From NCBI RefSeq assembly GCF_003144095.1, contig NZ_NSKH01000023.1, forward strand, positions 248,001 to 312,000: 64,000 nucleotides of DNA, in the 5' to 3' direction. This DNA comes from Streptomyces sp. ICBB 8177. GTDB lineage: Bacteria > Actinomycetota > Actinomycetes > Streptomycetales > Streptomycetaceae. The notes under the pieces were generated by a model. The model made no database searches. It was not told the origin of the DNA and saw nothing but the letters and a program-made list of their open reading frames with translations. Of the stretch, positions 1 to 8,596 are shown one piece after another; within the stretch, counting starts at the first letter, position 1, and the number at the start of each line of letters is the position of its first letter. Made by a program: the position numbers and the translations under genes.

Positions 1-389
1 ACATCGCGCCACCTCCGGGGGGCGTCGGCCGGCGAACGGTCCTTCGCGCGCATCGTGCGGCGCGGCTGTGATGGCGACGCTGGCGTCGTGCTGCGTGCTC
101 AACTGGGCGGGGTGATCTCGGACGTCGGCTCATTCGTCAGGGCGGCAGGCGGCAGCCGAGGTACTCGGTCAGTCCGACGTCCGGGTTCCGCTCGCACACT
201 GACCAGGTGAGGGCGGTCAACAGGCCGCTCTCACCCCGGGTCTTCGCTGTCTGCCGGGTCTGTCCGTTCAAGCTGTGCCCTGCAAGCCCGACCGGCCCGT
301 CGACGATCTTTCGCCTGACGAGGAAAAGCGCAGGCGTCGACCTGGGGGAACGCCTCGCTGCGCGTGTGGCGGCCGGATTCCAGGGGCCG
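1..389. other. Left edge, no gene recognised
   Basis: I see no convincing gene here. Short frames exist on both strands, but none shows a recognisable domain or a Shine-Dalgarno sequence. The stretch lies downstream of the broken transporter gene and may hold the tail of something outside the window. Confidence 0.4.
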
Positions 390-1493
390 TCATCCGGGGG
401 CGTCGGGCCGTTCGGAGTTCTCGGGGCTGTCGTCTGCCCGTATCGGCGGTCCCAGTGACCGACCGCCGCGGTGAGCCCAGGGGTCACCGAGGACGACCTG
501 GATGATGCCGGTGACGGGAATCGCCAGCAGGGCACCGAGGATCCCGGCGACTTCGGCGGCGATCAGGGTGGCCAGCAGCACGGTGAGGGGGTTGAGTTTC
601 ACCGTCCGGGACAGGATGACCGGTTGCAGGAGGTGGTTTTCGGCCTGCTGGTAGACGATGAAGAAGATGACGGCCCCGATGCCGGCCGGCAGGGAGTGGA
701 CGAACGCCACTGCGGAGGCGACGACAGCTCCTATGGTGGCTCCCACCAGGGGAATGAGGTCGGTCACGGCGACGAAGAGAGCCAGCAGGCCGGCGAACGG
801 CACTCCGGAAACCAGCAGGACGACGTAGGTCAGAAGCCCGCAGATGACGCTGATCAGCAAGTTCCCGGTCGGATAGCCGTTCACGGTACGGGCGCACGCG
901 GCTCCGACGCGGCGTATGCGGGCCGCGGGCGCCTCGTCCACGAAGGCCAGGGACCGGTCTATGGCCCTGGGGCCCTCCAACACCATCAGGTAGGCCAGCA
1001 CGAAGATGGTGAGAGCGCCTGCCGCGGTGCTCGCGGCACCACGGAGGAACTTCGCGACGGGCGTGCTCAGACCGGTGGCGAACGCGCGGATCTGCGCCTG
1101 ATGGTGCTGGACATACCGCAGGGCGTGTGTCCGCTCCAGCAGATTGCCGACTGGCCCGCGGCCGGCCTGGGCGTCCCTGATCATCGCGGGCAGGCGACCG
1201 GCGAACCGGCTTCCCTCCTGGGCCAGGGGGATGACGAACAGGGCGACCACCGCGCCGAGTGCCGCGGCCGCAGCCAGGAAGACCAGCAGGGCGGCCACCT
1301 ACCGTCGGCACCGGGGCGCCCGTCGCTGCAGCGTTTCGACCGCTGGATGAAGGGAGACGGCCAGGAACAACGCGATGACCGCCCAGATCAGGACCCGTCG
1401 AGCCTGGACCACCAGCTCAAGTGCGACGCAGGTGGCGAGCACCAAGCCGATGGTGGCGAGAATGGTTCGCACCGGAACCGGACGCGTCGCCAT
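390..1493 (-). pseudogene. AI-2E family (PerM-type) transporter interrupted by an in-frame TAG
   Basis: A polytopic membrane protein of the AI-2E exporter/PerM family (Pfam AI-2E_transport). Reading from the ATG at 1493, residues 1-64 hold the first helices (AVIALFLAVSLHP). The frame then meets TAG at 1299-1301 and continues with no frameshift from the next codon, GTG (VAALLVFLAAAAALG). It runs through the conserved core (LISVICGLLTYVVLL, VTDLIPLVGATIGAV, QQAENHLLQPVILSR) to a stop at 390. The total of 367 codon positions is normal for the family. As read, only a 64-residue N-terminal peptide, or a GTG-started 302-residue remainder, would be made. A base error or strain-specific nonsense mutation is as likely as real decay. 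Confidence 0.8.
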
Positions 1494-1661
1494 GGGCACC
1501 GGGTTCCCAGCCCCGGTCACGGGAAAACGAGCCCCGAGGTGGCTGCCGGGTCCGTCACGTCCTGGGCGCCGAGGCGTCCTGGGCACCGCCGCACCCCAGG
1601 TGCGGATCCCCCGGCCGAGTTGCAAGCTGATGCCGTGGGCCGTGACTGTCGAAGGAGTGTC

Positions 1662-1808
1662 ATGGGGGCGGTGGCCGCAGGCGCGATCTCCGGACCGCAG
1701 GTCCGGTGGGGGACAAAGCCGTCGGTCGCGGGCGTGACCGCGCCGGACCGGCTGGCGGCAGTCAGACGCGGCCGGCTGACGCATGCGACTGCAGGGTCCG
1801 CGCCGTGA
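1662..1808 (+). CDS. 48-residue peptide, diverged copy of the membrane peptide at 2514-2660
   Basis: The ATG follows a GAAGGAG ribosome binding site. The reading frame has exactly the same length (48 residues) as its counterpart at 2514-2660 and shares the start (MGAVAAGAISG against MVAVTAGVIAG) and the terminal TGA that overlaps the next GTG. The hydrophobic C-terminal half of the other copy is lost here: AGVTAPDRLAAVRRGRL replaces AGVIVAILLLPVTC. It can therefore no longer form that membrane helix and is probably a decaying duplicate. I do not recognise a function. Confidence 0.4.
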   Translation: MGAVAAGAISGPQVRWGTKPSVAGVTAPDRLAAVRRGRLTHATAGSAP

Positions 1809-2517
1809 CCGAGAACGCGCCGCGACCGACGACGACCGGCGCGCGGCGGCCCTGTCTGTTCGTGAATCCGCGCTCGGGCGGGTGGTCCTGATCGATGCTT
1901 CCCTCGCCGGGGAACCGGCGGCGCTCGCCCGACGCGCGGGGGAGACGGCGCGGATCTTTACACGGCCGCTTGTCGCCGAGGTGGCTGCGGAGAGCGGACT
2001 GCCCTTCGTGGTCGTTCCGGCGGGTACCCGCAACCACCTCGCGATGGCTCTCGGCCTGGACCGTGCCGATCCCCACGGCCGCGCTGGAGGCCCTGACGAA
2101 CGCCCGCTCGCCCGCGTACCCGAGATCCACGCGCAGCTCCACGCCGTCCGTCAGGGCCTCCAGCGCGGCCGAAGGGCCCTCACGGTCCAGACCGAGATCC
2201 ATCGCGAAGTGGTTGCAGGTGCCCACCGGAACGACGACGAAAGGCAGGCCGCTTTCCGCGGCCACCTCGGCGACAAGTGCCTGCGTGCCGTCTCCGCCGG
2301 CCACTCCCAGCAGATCCGCACCGTCATCCACCGCGGGTCGGGCGACAGCCGCCAGGTCCTGAGGCAGGGAATGATCGATCAGAAAGACCTGGGCCCCTAA
2401 CGCCCGGGCCCGGTCCGCGATCCGGAACCGGCTCGCTTTCCCTCCACCCGAACGCGGATTCACGATCAGATACGGCCGCCGCGCGCCGGTCGCAGGCCGT
2501 GACGCGTTCCCGGTCAC
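1762..2517 (-). pseudogene. Truncated diacylglycerol kinase-like (LCB5/DagK fold) gene
   Basis: Starting at GTG 2517, the protein reads VTGNASRPATGARRPYLIVNPRSGGGKASRF, then GVAGGDGTQALVAEVAAESGLPFVVVPVGTCNHFAMDLGLDR. These are the two hallmark blocks of the DAGK catalytic domain (VNPxSGGG and GGDGTxxxVA...PxGTxNxFA). Homology stops near GYAGERAFV at about 2100. Beyond that the frame reads the antisense of the opposing copy down to the stop at 1762. The C-terminal half of the fold is therefore missing, although the ATP-binding half looks intact. It is translationally coupled (GTGA overlap) to the 48-residue membrane peptide upstream. Intact relatives phosphorylate diacylglycerol or related lipids. 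Confidence 0.7.
1805..2096 (+). pseudogene. Degenerate diacylglycerol kinase-like gene fragment
   Basis: The frame starts at a GTG overlapping the preceding stop (GTGA) and encodes VTENAPRPTTTGARRPCLFVNPRSGG, which matches the N-terminus of the minus-strand kinase copy. It then hits a TGA and shifts to another frame (VVLIDASLAGEPAALARRA, then LVAEVAAESGLPFVVVPAGTRNHLAMALGLDR). Two segments are missing: the region after the glycine-rich VNPRSGGG motif, and the GGDGT ATP-binding motif that defines the DAGK catalytic domain. It is a nonfunctional copy. The plus-strand frame after 2096 runs into the opposing copy. Confidence 0.7.
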
Positions 2518-2735
2518 GGCACGTGCCCAGAAGCCAGGTGCAGCAGCCTGGCGCAGGTCACTGGCAACAGCAGGATCGCCACGATCACGCCTGCAGCCGG
2601 CCGGGTCGTCCGCCACGGGGCCGACGCACCGGCGATCACACCTGCGGTCACCGCCACCATGACACTCCTTCGACGGGTGTGGCCTACGGCACCAGCTTGC
2701 CGCTCAGCCTGAGCATCCGCACCTGGGCCGTATGT
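2147..2735 (-). repeat. Right arm of the large imperfect inverted duplication
   Basis: This is the minus-strand counterpart of 1598-2096. It is the better-preserved arm and keeps the full 48-residue membrane peptide and the kinase ATP-binding half, including GGDGT. It is about 90 bp longer than the left arm because of the deletions there. Confidence 0.7.
2514..2660 (-). CDS. Small membrane peptide (48 residues) coupled to the DAGK-like gene
   Basis: ATG at 2660 follows a GAAGGAG box. The product MVAVTAGVIAGASAPWRTT continues into a single hydrophobic segment (AGVIVAILLLPVTCARLL) and ends HLASGHVP. It looks like a one-helix membrane peptide. The stop codon overlaps the kinase start, so the two were translated together. 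I do not recognise the family. Its duplicated neighbour at 1662-1808 has kept the length and lost the helix. Confidence 0.55.
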   Translation of the reverse strand: MVAVTAGVIAGASAPWRTTRPAAGVIVAILLLPVTCARLLHLASGHVP

Positions 2736-2912
2736 GGTTGACAGGCCATCGCCGTTGAGGTTCATCACGCCCTGGCGCCCAGGCAGTACTGACTCCCAGG
2801 GTGTGTCCGGTGGGTTGCGCTGGTACACAGCCCTGTCATGCGGCCGTCGGTCGATATCTGGGTGGGCTGGGAGGAGGTGACTTGGGCGCCCGGCGCAGCG
2901 ACGTCGCAAGGA

Positions 2913-3113
2913 TCAGATGACGCTCACACCTGTGGCTTGGGGGCCCTTGGGGCCCTGGGTGACCTCGTACTCGACCCGCTGGCCCTCCTCCAAGCTGCGC
3001 TAGCCGGTTGCCAGGATCTCGGAGTAGTGGACGAAGAGATCGGGGCCGCTGTCCTGCTCGATGAAGCCGAAACCCTTGTCCGGGTGGAACCACTTGACGG
3101 TGCCCTGTGCCAC
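2913..3113 (-). pseudogene. CspA-type cold shock protein gene with an in-frame TAG
   Basis: The GTG at 3113, with AGGAG upstream, begins [21 protein letters not shown], followed by [13 protein letters not shown]. These carry the RNP1 (KGFGFI) and RNP2 (DLFVHY) motifs of the nucleic-acid-binding cold shock fold. The next codon, at 3000-3002, is TAG. Reading continues in the same frame as RSLEEGQRVEYEVTQGPKGPQATGVSVI and ends at TGA 2913. With the TAG counted as one residue the protein would be 66 residues, a normal CspA length. At this position relatives have Tyr or Phe, so a single TAC-to-TAG change explains it. As read, only a 37-residue piece lacking the last beta strands would be made. Confidence 0.85.
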
Positions 3114-3880
3114 GCCTTGCTCCTGCTGTGTCGTACCCGTGTCGGCGGCGCCATTGTCGCCTCACGCACCTGTCAGGCGAGCGGCCGACACGCCTGCTCT
3201 CCGGGACGGTTGCTCTGGGTCGTTCGTGAGCACGACGGACCGGATGACAGAGAACGGCAGGACTCCCGGCCAGCCCAGCAGCCGCACTCCAGCGGCCCCG
3301 GAGCCGGCCCGAATGTGCACTCCGGGGACCGCCGTCGCACACCACTTCTGACTGTCGTAAGTCACGGTTCATCATCGGTGTGGCCAGGGAGGGCGGCCGC
3401 ATTGACACTCCGTACTTCGCCCGGAGGAGCGGGCTCCGGGCGTCGTGGCCGAGGGCGGACGGGGCCTGGAAGCGCGCTGACGGCCGCCGACGATGGCGCT
3501 GCCGTGGGGGAGCGTGTGCGAGGTCTCCGTCCGTACCGCCACCGGAGACGTTCGTTGTTCCTGGCGAGATGATGCGCCCGGCTGACTCAGGGTGGCGCCC
3601 AGGCACACGCGCAGGCGGGTCTACACGATCCGGTGCAGAGCCGCGTTCGCTCGCCGGTCGCAGCGGGCTGTGTTCGTCGCCATCGCATCCGGATGCACGG
3701 CGCGCAAGGCGAAGACCGAGCCCGCGAACTCGCCGCTGCACTCCGCGCCGACCGCGAGCGGCGACGAGTTGCGCACTGCCGACGGTCCGGCGGCAGCGCA
3801 GGCGTATCACAACGGCCTGGCCGGCGGCGATCTTGCCGGCGAGGACCCATGCCAGGACAACGGCGTATGTTGGAGGTGGG
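3114..3880. other. Non-coding or unrecognised stretch between cold shock gene and VOC gene
   Basis: About 770 bp with only overlapping, low-complexity frames on both strands. None shows a domain I recognise. The ends of two minus-strand transcription units flank it, so it may contain the promoter of the cold shock gene and degraded sequence. Confidence 0.4.
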
Positions 3881-4777
3881 CTACGCGTCCGTCTTCGGTG
3901 CCGGCTTGGCGGCGCTGAGGACGGAGAAGCGCAGGGGGTTCCCGGAGGGATCGTGTGTGGTCAGGTGGGTCCCTGCACGCTGGTGCGGATGGTCGGCGGC
4001 GGTAAGCCGTTCGGCCAGTGCCTCGATCGCCTCCGGATCGGTCAGCCGCATGTCGACGCAGGTGAGCCGGGTGGTGTCGGGTCCTGCGGGCGTGCCTCCG
4101 TGCGGGCTGAACCGGTCGGTGAGGACGAGGAGACTGCGGTAGTCGCTCACGCCTACGCCGATGAACCCGTCTCCCAGGCGGGCGTAGATCTCCAGGCCCA
4201 GCAGGTCGCGGTAGAACGGTGTGGTGCGGGTGAGGGCGGCGTCGGTCGCCTTGAGTTGGACGTGTCCCATCTGTGTCCCGGCCGGCAGGGGTGCGGGCGT
4301 GCTCGCTCCGGGTTCGTCGAGAAGGTCCTGCACAGCGATCGAGGTGGAGACCACAATGGGCAGGCTCTCGTCGGTCCACTGCCATCGCTCCTGCGGGCAG
4401 GCCCAGGTCACCTCGATCGTGTGGCCGTCGGGATCGGTGACGTAGCACGACTGGCTCACGACGTGGTCGCGCGGGTCGACGTCGAGTCCCGCATCGAGGT
4501 GCCGCTGGGTGAAGCGGGCCACGTCCGCCCTGGCCGGCACCAGCGGCGCGAAGTGGCTGAGCCCGGGGCTGGAGGGTGGCGGCGCGACAGCCCCGGCTAC
4601 CTCGTGCAAGTCGACCAGCACCTGTCCTTCAACGCCCAGTTGTGCTCGCTGTGGTTGGCGATCGAGGAGGCGGAAGCCTGCGACCTGCGTGTAATAGCGC
4701 ACGCTGCGTGCCAGATCGGCCACCGTCAGCGTGACGGGTCCGAGGGTGAGTGTCCGGTCCATCCGGTAGTCGGTCAT
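3881..4777 (-). CDS. VOC family (CatE-like) ring-cleaving dioxygenase
   Basis: A 298-residue protein with two vicinal-oxygen-chelate modules. Module 1 begins LGPVTLTVADLARSVRYYTQVAGFRLLD and ends YVTDPDGHTIEVTW. Module 2 begins MGHVQLKATDAALTRTTPFYRDLLGLEI and ends LTTHDPSGNPLRFSVL. The layout matches CatE/YfiE-type extradiol dioxygenases that open catechol-like rings using Fe(II). Candidate metal ligands are the His of MGHVQL and the Glu of HTIEV, but I cannot model the site. The ATG at 4777 was chosen because module 1 starts directly after it. It is the last gene of a five-gene minus-strand cluster, so it may act on the product of the FAD monooxygenase upstream. A glyoxalase/bleomycin-resistance role is a less likely alternative. 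Confidence 0.8.
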   Translation of the reverse strand: MTDYRMDRTLTLGPVTLTVADLARSVRYYTQVAGFRLLDRQPQRAQLGVEGQVLVDLHEVAGAVAPPPSSPGLSHFAPLVPARADVARFTQRHLDAGLDVDPRDHVVSQSCYVTDPDGHTIEVTWACPQERWQWTDESLPIVVSTSIAVQDLLDEPGASTPAPLPAGTQMGHVQLKATDAALTRTTPFYRDLLGLEIYARLGDGFIGVGVSDYRSLLVLTDRFSPHGGTPAGPDTTRLTCVDMRLTDPEAIEALAERLTAADHPHQRAGTHLTTHDPSGNPLRFSVLSAAKPAPKTDA

Positions 4778-4953
4778 GGTCGACCTTTCATCCGTGCTGC
4801 GACTCGGCGGGAACCGAGCGGTGTGCGAGCCGCAGCGTGGCCGGTGTTGCGGCCCTGCTCGCAGCCAAAGCGCAGCCTTCACCGGCGTACCGGCGTGTGA
4901 AGTGGGCTGGGGGCCGGGACCGTCGTGTGAGAGGAGGTCGTGCGGGAAATCCT

Positions 4954-5535
4954 TCAGGAAGCCGGCGAGGCTGCGCTGCTGCGGGTGTAGGCGAGGGCGT
5001 TGCTCCAGGACAGGAGCTGGTCGAGCATTGCCGTCACAGCGGGGCCCTGGTGGTCGCTGGGGGTGAAGGTGGCGCCGAAGTCGGCGAAGTCGGTGCGCAG
5101 GTTCAAGGTGACGGTCGCGGAGACGTCCGCGAGCTTTAGGGCGCCCAGGACCGGGCGCAGGGCTTCGACGGCGCGCACGCCGCCGTCGAAGCCGTAGGAG
5201 ACAAAGCCGACGGCCTTGTTGTTCCACTCGGCGTGGACGCGGTCGAGGGCGTTCTTCAGGACGCCGGGGAAGGAGTGGTTGTACTCGGGGGTGACGAGCA
5301 CGTAGCCGTCGTAGGCGGCGACGGTCGTGGCCCACTGCCGGGTGTGCGGGTGGGTGTAGCGGCCCATGGCGGGCGGGAACGGTTCGTCGATCTGCGGCAG
5401 GTCGACCTGAGCGAGGTCGATCAGGTCGTAGTCGGCGTCCCCGCGCTTTCGGGCCTGTTCCAGGACCCACTGTGCGACGCGTCCGCCGGCACGTCCGGTG
5501 CGGGTGCTGCCGAGAATGATCGCGATCTTCGTCAT
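4954..5535 (-). CDS. NADPH-dependent FMN reductase
   Basis: A 193-residue flavodoxin-fold protein. It opens with MTKIAIILGSTRTGRAGGRVAQWV, the FMN-phosphate loop of the FMN_red family (GSTRxGR). It also carries the conserved VTPEYNHSFPGVLKNALD block that shields the isoalloxazine ring. It reduces flavin or quinone substrates with NADPH in the cytoplasm. ATG 5535 follows a purine-rich GGAGGCACG. It lies between the alpha/beta hydrolase (146 bp upstream) and the VOC dioxygenase, so supply of reduced flavin or quinone detoxification for this cluster is a reasonable inference. Confidence 0.85.
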   Translation of the reverse strand: MTKIAIILGSTRTGRAGGRVAQWVLEQARKRGDADYDLIDLAQVDLPQIDEPFPPAMGRYTHPHTRQWATTVAAYDGYVLVTPEYNHSFPGVLKNALDRVHAEWNNKAVGFVSYGFDGGVRAVEALRPVLGALKLADVSATVTLNLRTDFADFGATFTPSDHQGPAVTAMLDQLLSWSNALAYTRSSAASPAS

Positions 5536-5681
5536 CGTGCCTCCGGTGGATGAAGGGATGGTCGGTTCCCCGCCCCGCGCGGTCGGTGTGCGACGACCGC
5601 GCGTGATGAGTCCCACGGGCGCCCGCTTGCCGAGGGGCGATGCCGGCGCCGGCCGGCAGAGGGGGCACCAGGGGGCAGGGT

Positions 5682-6437
5682 TCAGCGGCCGGCGGCCGGG
5701 GCCCGGGGGGTGAGGAAGGAGTCCAGAGCGGTGAAGACCGTCTCGGGCTTCTCGCGGATGGGCAGGTGTCCTGCGCCGGGGATGAGTGCGAATCGCGCGT
5801 GGGGGAACTCCGCGGCGTAGGCGCGGCCGAAGTCGGGGGTGACGACTGTGTCGTCCGTGCCCCAGATCACCAGGACCGGGCAGGTGACGGTGGAAAGGCG
5901 GGGCAGCATGCCGGCGTCGCCCATGGCCGGGCCGGCGTAGGCGTGCATGGCGGCCATCGACTGCGCGGAGGGTCCGCCCTGCGGCGCTGCCGGTCCTGTG
6001 GCCGCCGGAGCCGGTGGCCCGGTGGGCACGGTGATCTGCTGGCCGGGTATGACGGGGCCGATGGCGTCCATGAGGACGAGCTTGGAGATCCGGCCCTCGC
6101 GGTCGTCCAGGACGGTCTGGGTGGCGACCCAGCCGCCGAAGGACGTGCCGATCACCGTCACGTCGCTCAGTGAGAGGTGGCCGAGCAGGTCCAGGTAGGC
6201 AGCGGCGAGTGCGGGCACGCAGTCCAGATCGTCAGGCCGTACGGTGCCCTCCCAGCCCGGATGGGTGGGCGCGATCACCCTGTGCTCCGGTGCGAGGTGG
6301 TCGATCAGGGGAGAGATGCTGGACGGGCCGGCGCCGCCGTGCAGGACGAGGATCGGGCTGCCGCTGGTGCCGGCCGCGCGCACGTCGAGGTCGAGGCCGG
6401 GCCGTACCGGAATGGTCCGCTGATGGGGTGCGGTCAT
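5682..6437 (-). CDS. Alpha/beta hydrolase
   Basis: A 251-residue alpha/beta hydrolase. An oxyanion-hole HGGAGPSS motif follows the first strand (residues about 33-40). The nucleophile elbow is GTSFGG (Ser near residue 98), with an acid candidate in VIWGTDDTV and the catalytic His in PGAGHLPIREKPE. The fold matches esterases or C-C hydrolases, and the substrate is not readable from the sequence. It starts 61 bp after the monooxygenase stop, which suggests co-transcription. A meta-cleavage-type hydrolase role beside an extradiol dioxygenase is attractive but inferred. Confidence 0.85.
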   Translation of the reverse strand: MTAPHQRTIPVRPGLDLDVRAAGTSGSPILVLHGGAGPSSISPLIDHLAPEHRVIAPTHPGWEGTVRPDDLDCVPALAAAYLDLLGHLSLSDVTVIGTSFGGWVATQTVLDDREGRISKLVLMDAIGPVIPGQQITVPTGPPAPAATGPAAPQGGPSAQSMAAMHAYAGPAMGDAGMLPRLSTVTCPVLVIWGTDDTVVTPDFGRAYAAEFPHARFALIPGAGHLPIREKPETVFTALDSFLTPRAPAAGR

Positions 6438-6498
6438 GAGGTGCTCCTGGATGCGGGGGGTTCGGTGGCTGAGGGCGCGGTGGCCGTCGGGACTGCCC

Positions 6499-7641
6499 TC
6501 ACCGGGCTGCCGGGCCGGAGGTGAAGAAGGCGACCATCTGCTCCAAGCCCTTCTCGCCGAACATCGTGTCCAGGTTGGCGGCGGACTCGGCGGCGGAGGC
6601 TTCGCTGCGCGGGAAGAGGGCCTCCTCGTACGCTGCCAGGGCGGCTTCGGCGTCGCCGGGGTGGGCGGCGACGGCCAGGGCGAGTTCGGCGCCGTCGAGC
6701 ATGGCGAGGTTGGCGCCCTCCCCGGCGAAGGGGGACATCAGGTGGGCGGCGTCACCGAGCAGCGTCACGCCCGGGACGCGGTCCCAGCGGTGCCCGACGG
6801 GCAGGGCGTGGATACGGCGCGGGGTGATCGTGTCCGCGTCGGCGACCAGGCCGCGCAGACCCTCGTCCCAGTCCTCGAAGTGGGCGAGGACCGCGGCCTT
6901 GGCGGCGGCCTGGTCGGTGAAGTCGACTGTGTCCAGCCAGCCTTCGTCGACCTTGAGCGCGGTGTAGACGTGGAGGCTGCCGTCGGTCTCCCGGTGCGCG
7001 AGGACACCGCGTTCGCCCCCGAGGGCGATGAAGAACCCGCCGCCGATGACCGCGGCGCTGCGCGGGTGGCGGCTGTCAGCGTCGAACAGGTCGGTCTCGA
7101 CGAAGGAGATGCCGGTGTAGGCGGGCCAGGCGCTGGAGACCAGCGGCCGGATCCGGGACCAGGCGCCGTCCGCGCCGATCAGGAGATCGGTGGTGATGGC
7201 CGAGCCGTCGGCGAACGTCACCTCATGACGGCCGTCGCCCAGCACGCGGGCCCCGGTGACCTTCCGGCCCCAGTGGATCGTGCTGTCGGGCAGGGAGCCC
7301 AGCAGCAGGTCACGCAGGACGCCGCGGTCCACCTCCGGCCGGCCGCCGGTGCCGTGGTCCTCCTCGTCCACGTGCACGGTGCCGTCGGGGCCGAGCAGGC
7401 GCATGGCCTGACCGCCCTCATGGACGATCTTGAGGAAGTCGTCATGCAGGCCGGCGGCGTGCAGGGCCTTCTGCCCGTTGCTCTCGTGGATGTCGAGCAT
7501 CCCGCCCTGGGTGCGGGCCGCCGCCGACGCCTCCAGCTCGAAGATCGCCGACTCGATGCCGTTGACGTGCAGGACGCGGGCGGCGGTCAGGCCGCCAAGA
7601 CCCGCACCGATGATCGCTATCGGGAAATGAGTGGTGTTCAT
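6499..7641 (-). CDS. FAD-dependent monooxygenase (TetX/PHBH type)
   Basis: A 380-residue group A flavoprotein hydroxylase. The N-terminal Rossmann dinucleotide motif is IAIIGAGLGGLTAARVL. The mid motif is LLIGADGAWSRIRP (DG motif), and the C-terminal FAD motif is VTLLGDAAHLMSPFAGEGANLAMLDG (GD motif). Family members hydroxylate aromatics or inactivate drugs such as tetracyclines using NAD(P)H and O2. ATG 7641 follows GGAGGCCCCC. The upstream region carries two adjacent palindromes (7776-7802) matching the one before the tetR gene, so the gene is probably repressed by that TetR. Its neighbours (FMN reductase, hydrolase, ring-cleavage enzyme) fit a small aromatic or xenobiotic degradation unit. 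Confidence 0.9.
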   Translation of the reverse strand: MNTTHFPIAIIGAGLGGLTAARVLHVNGIESAIFELEASAAARTQGGMLDIHESNGQKALHAAGLHDDFLKIVHEGGQAMRLLGPDGTVHVDEEDHGTGGRPEVDRGVLRDLLLGSLPDSTIHWGRKVTGARVLGDGRHEVTFADGSAITTDLLIGADGAWSRIRPLVSSAWPAYTGISFVETDLFDADSRHPRSAAVIGGGFFIALGGERGVLAHRETDGSLHVYTALKVDEGWLDTVDFTDQAAAKAAVLAHFEDWDEGLRGLVADADTITPRRIHALPVGHRWDRVPGVTLLGDAAHLMSPFAGEGANLAMLDGAELALAVAAHPGDAEAALAAYEEALFPRSEASAAESAANLDTMFGEKGLEQMVAFFTSGPAAR

Positions 7642-7775
7642 GGGGGCCTCCGAAAGCAGTAGGGGGAACACCTCGGTGTGCCGAGTCATCGCCGCCGACG
7701 CCCCAGGCCCCCTTTCGCAGGGGCGGCGTGCGCGACGGGGCGGCAAAGGATGCCGCGGCCACCCCCTCACCGTAC

Positions 7776-7802
7776 CGAACATGTTCGTTGCGAACAAGTT
7801 CG
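7776..7802. promoter_or_regulatory. Two tandem TetR-type operators before the FAD monooxygenase
   Basis: CGAACATGTTCG at 7776-7787 is a perfect 12-bp palindrome. CGAACAAGTTCG at 7791-7802 is a second copy with one change, centred 15 bp away. The first is identical to the palindrome next to the tetR start (8597-8608). This suggests that the cluster regulator binds cooperatively about 140 bp ahead of the monooxygenase start. Confidence 0.65.
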
Positions 7803-7887
7803 TCAATGCGGTCGCTGGGAGGCCGGCGAGGGCAACGTGCGTCTCCCAAGCCGCATCCGCCGCAGGGCGGGCCGCCCGGCCCCAGGC

Positions 7888-8583
7888 TCAGTCCACTGCG
7901 CCCGGAACGGGTGTGTGGGTGATGCCGTTGACGAGGACGTCGAAGCTCCAGCGGATCCTGTCCGGCACCGAGCCGCCGATCAGGGCGGGCATGTGCGCGG
8001 CGATCGCCGGATGCGTGGCGGGGTCCACGGCATGCAGGGCGCGCACGGTGGCGTCCCAGTCCTCCTCGGAGGCGGGGTCGTGCTCCCTCGTCGCGTGCTC
8101 GGCAGCGGTGGCGGTCGCGTCCTGGAGCAGTTTGTCCACCCCCCAGGCGACCTGCTCGCGGCCGGCGCCGCTCTGCGCGAGGAGGTCGAGGATGCGCTCC
8201 ACCAGGCGCAGGTAGTTCTCGCCGCTCGGGCGGGCGACGAGCGCGGCCCGGGCCAGCTGCGGGTGCTCGAACAGCACCTGGGTGTACGACGTCATGACGG
8301 CACGGAGCTGTTCGCGCCAGTCGCCACCGCCGTGCCGTCCGGTCAGGTCGACCTCGCCGAGCAGGGAATCCAGAACGGCCGCGTGCAGCTCGGCGGTGTT
8401 GGCCACGTAGACGTACAGCGACGCCGGGCCGGTGTCCAGCTCCTGCGCCAGGCGGCGCATCGTGACCTTCCCCAGCCCCTCCGATCGCATGATCCGCACG
8501 GCGGTGTCGACGATCCAGCGCCGGGACAGGGCGGGCTTCGCCGGACGCTCCCGGCGGCTGATCGGCTCTCTTCTCGCAGTCAT
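7888..8583 (-). CDS. TetR/AcrR family transcriptional regulator
   Basis: A 231-residue repressor. The N-terminal helix-turn-helix spans about residues 20-65 (IVDTAVRIMRSEGLGKVTMRRLAQELDTGPASLYVYVANTAEL). It resembles TetR-class regulators with a TetR_C-type ligand domain. ATG 8583 is used; a GTG at 8586 lies directly before it. The palindrome CGAACATGTTCG is 14 bp ahead of the start and recurs before the monooxygenase gene. Autoregulation and control of the adjacent oxidoreductase cluster are inferred from this shared site. Confidence 0.85.
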   Translation of the reverse strand: MTARREPISRRERPAKPALSRRWIVDTAVRIMRSEGLGKVTMRRLAQELDTGPASLYVYVANTAELHAAVLDSLLGEVDLTGRHGGGDWREQLRAVMTSYTQVLFEHPQLARAALVARPSGENYLRLVERILDLLAQSGAGREQVAWGVDKLLQDATATAAEHATREHDPASEEDWDATVRALHAVDPATHPAIAAHMPALIGGSVPDRIRWSFDVLVNGITHTPVPGAVD

Positions 8584-8596
8584 CACCCGATCGTAA

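Larger units (their letters stand above)
1598..2096 (+). repeat. Left arm of a large imperfect inverted duplication
   Basis: This segment reads on the plus strand like the segment at 2147-2735 reads on the minus strand. Matching landmarks are the CCCAGGTGCGGAT stretch, the GAAGGAGTGTCATGG start region of a 48-codon gene, the GARRP..VNPRSGG motif and the LVAEVAAESGLPFVVVP motif. The closest part is about 130 bp per arm, estimated by eye at 80-90 percent identity, around a central spacer of about 50 bp at 2097-2146. Both arms point toward the centre, so the two gene copies converge. The left arm carries internal deletions. Confidence 0.75.

Noticed and set aside
2836-3810. Long minus-strand frame of 324 codons over the cold shock gene
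   Set aside because: It runs in a different frame through the clear cold shock sequence and has no domain or ribosome site of its own.
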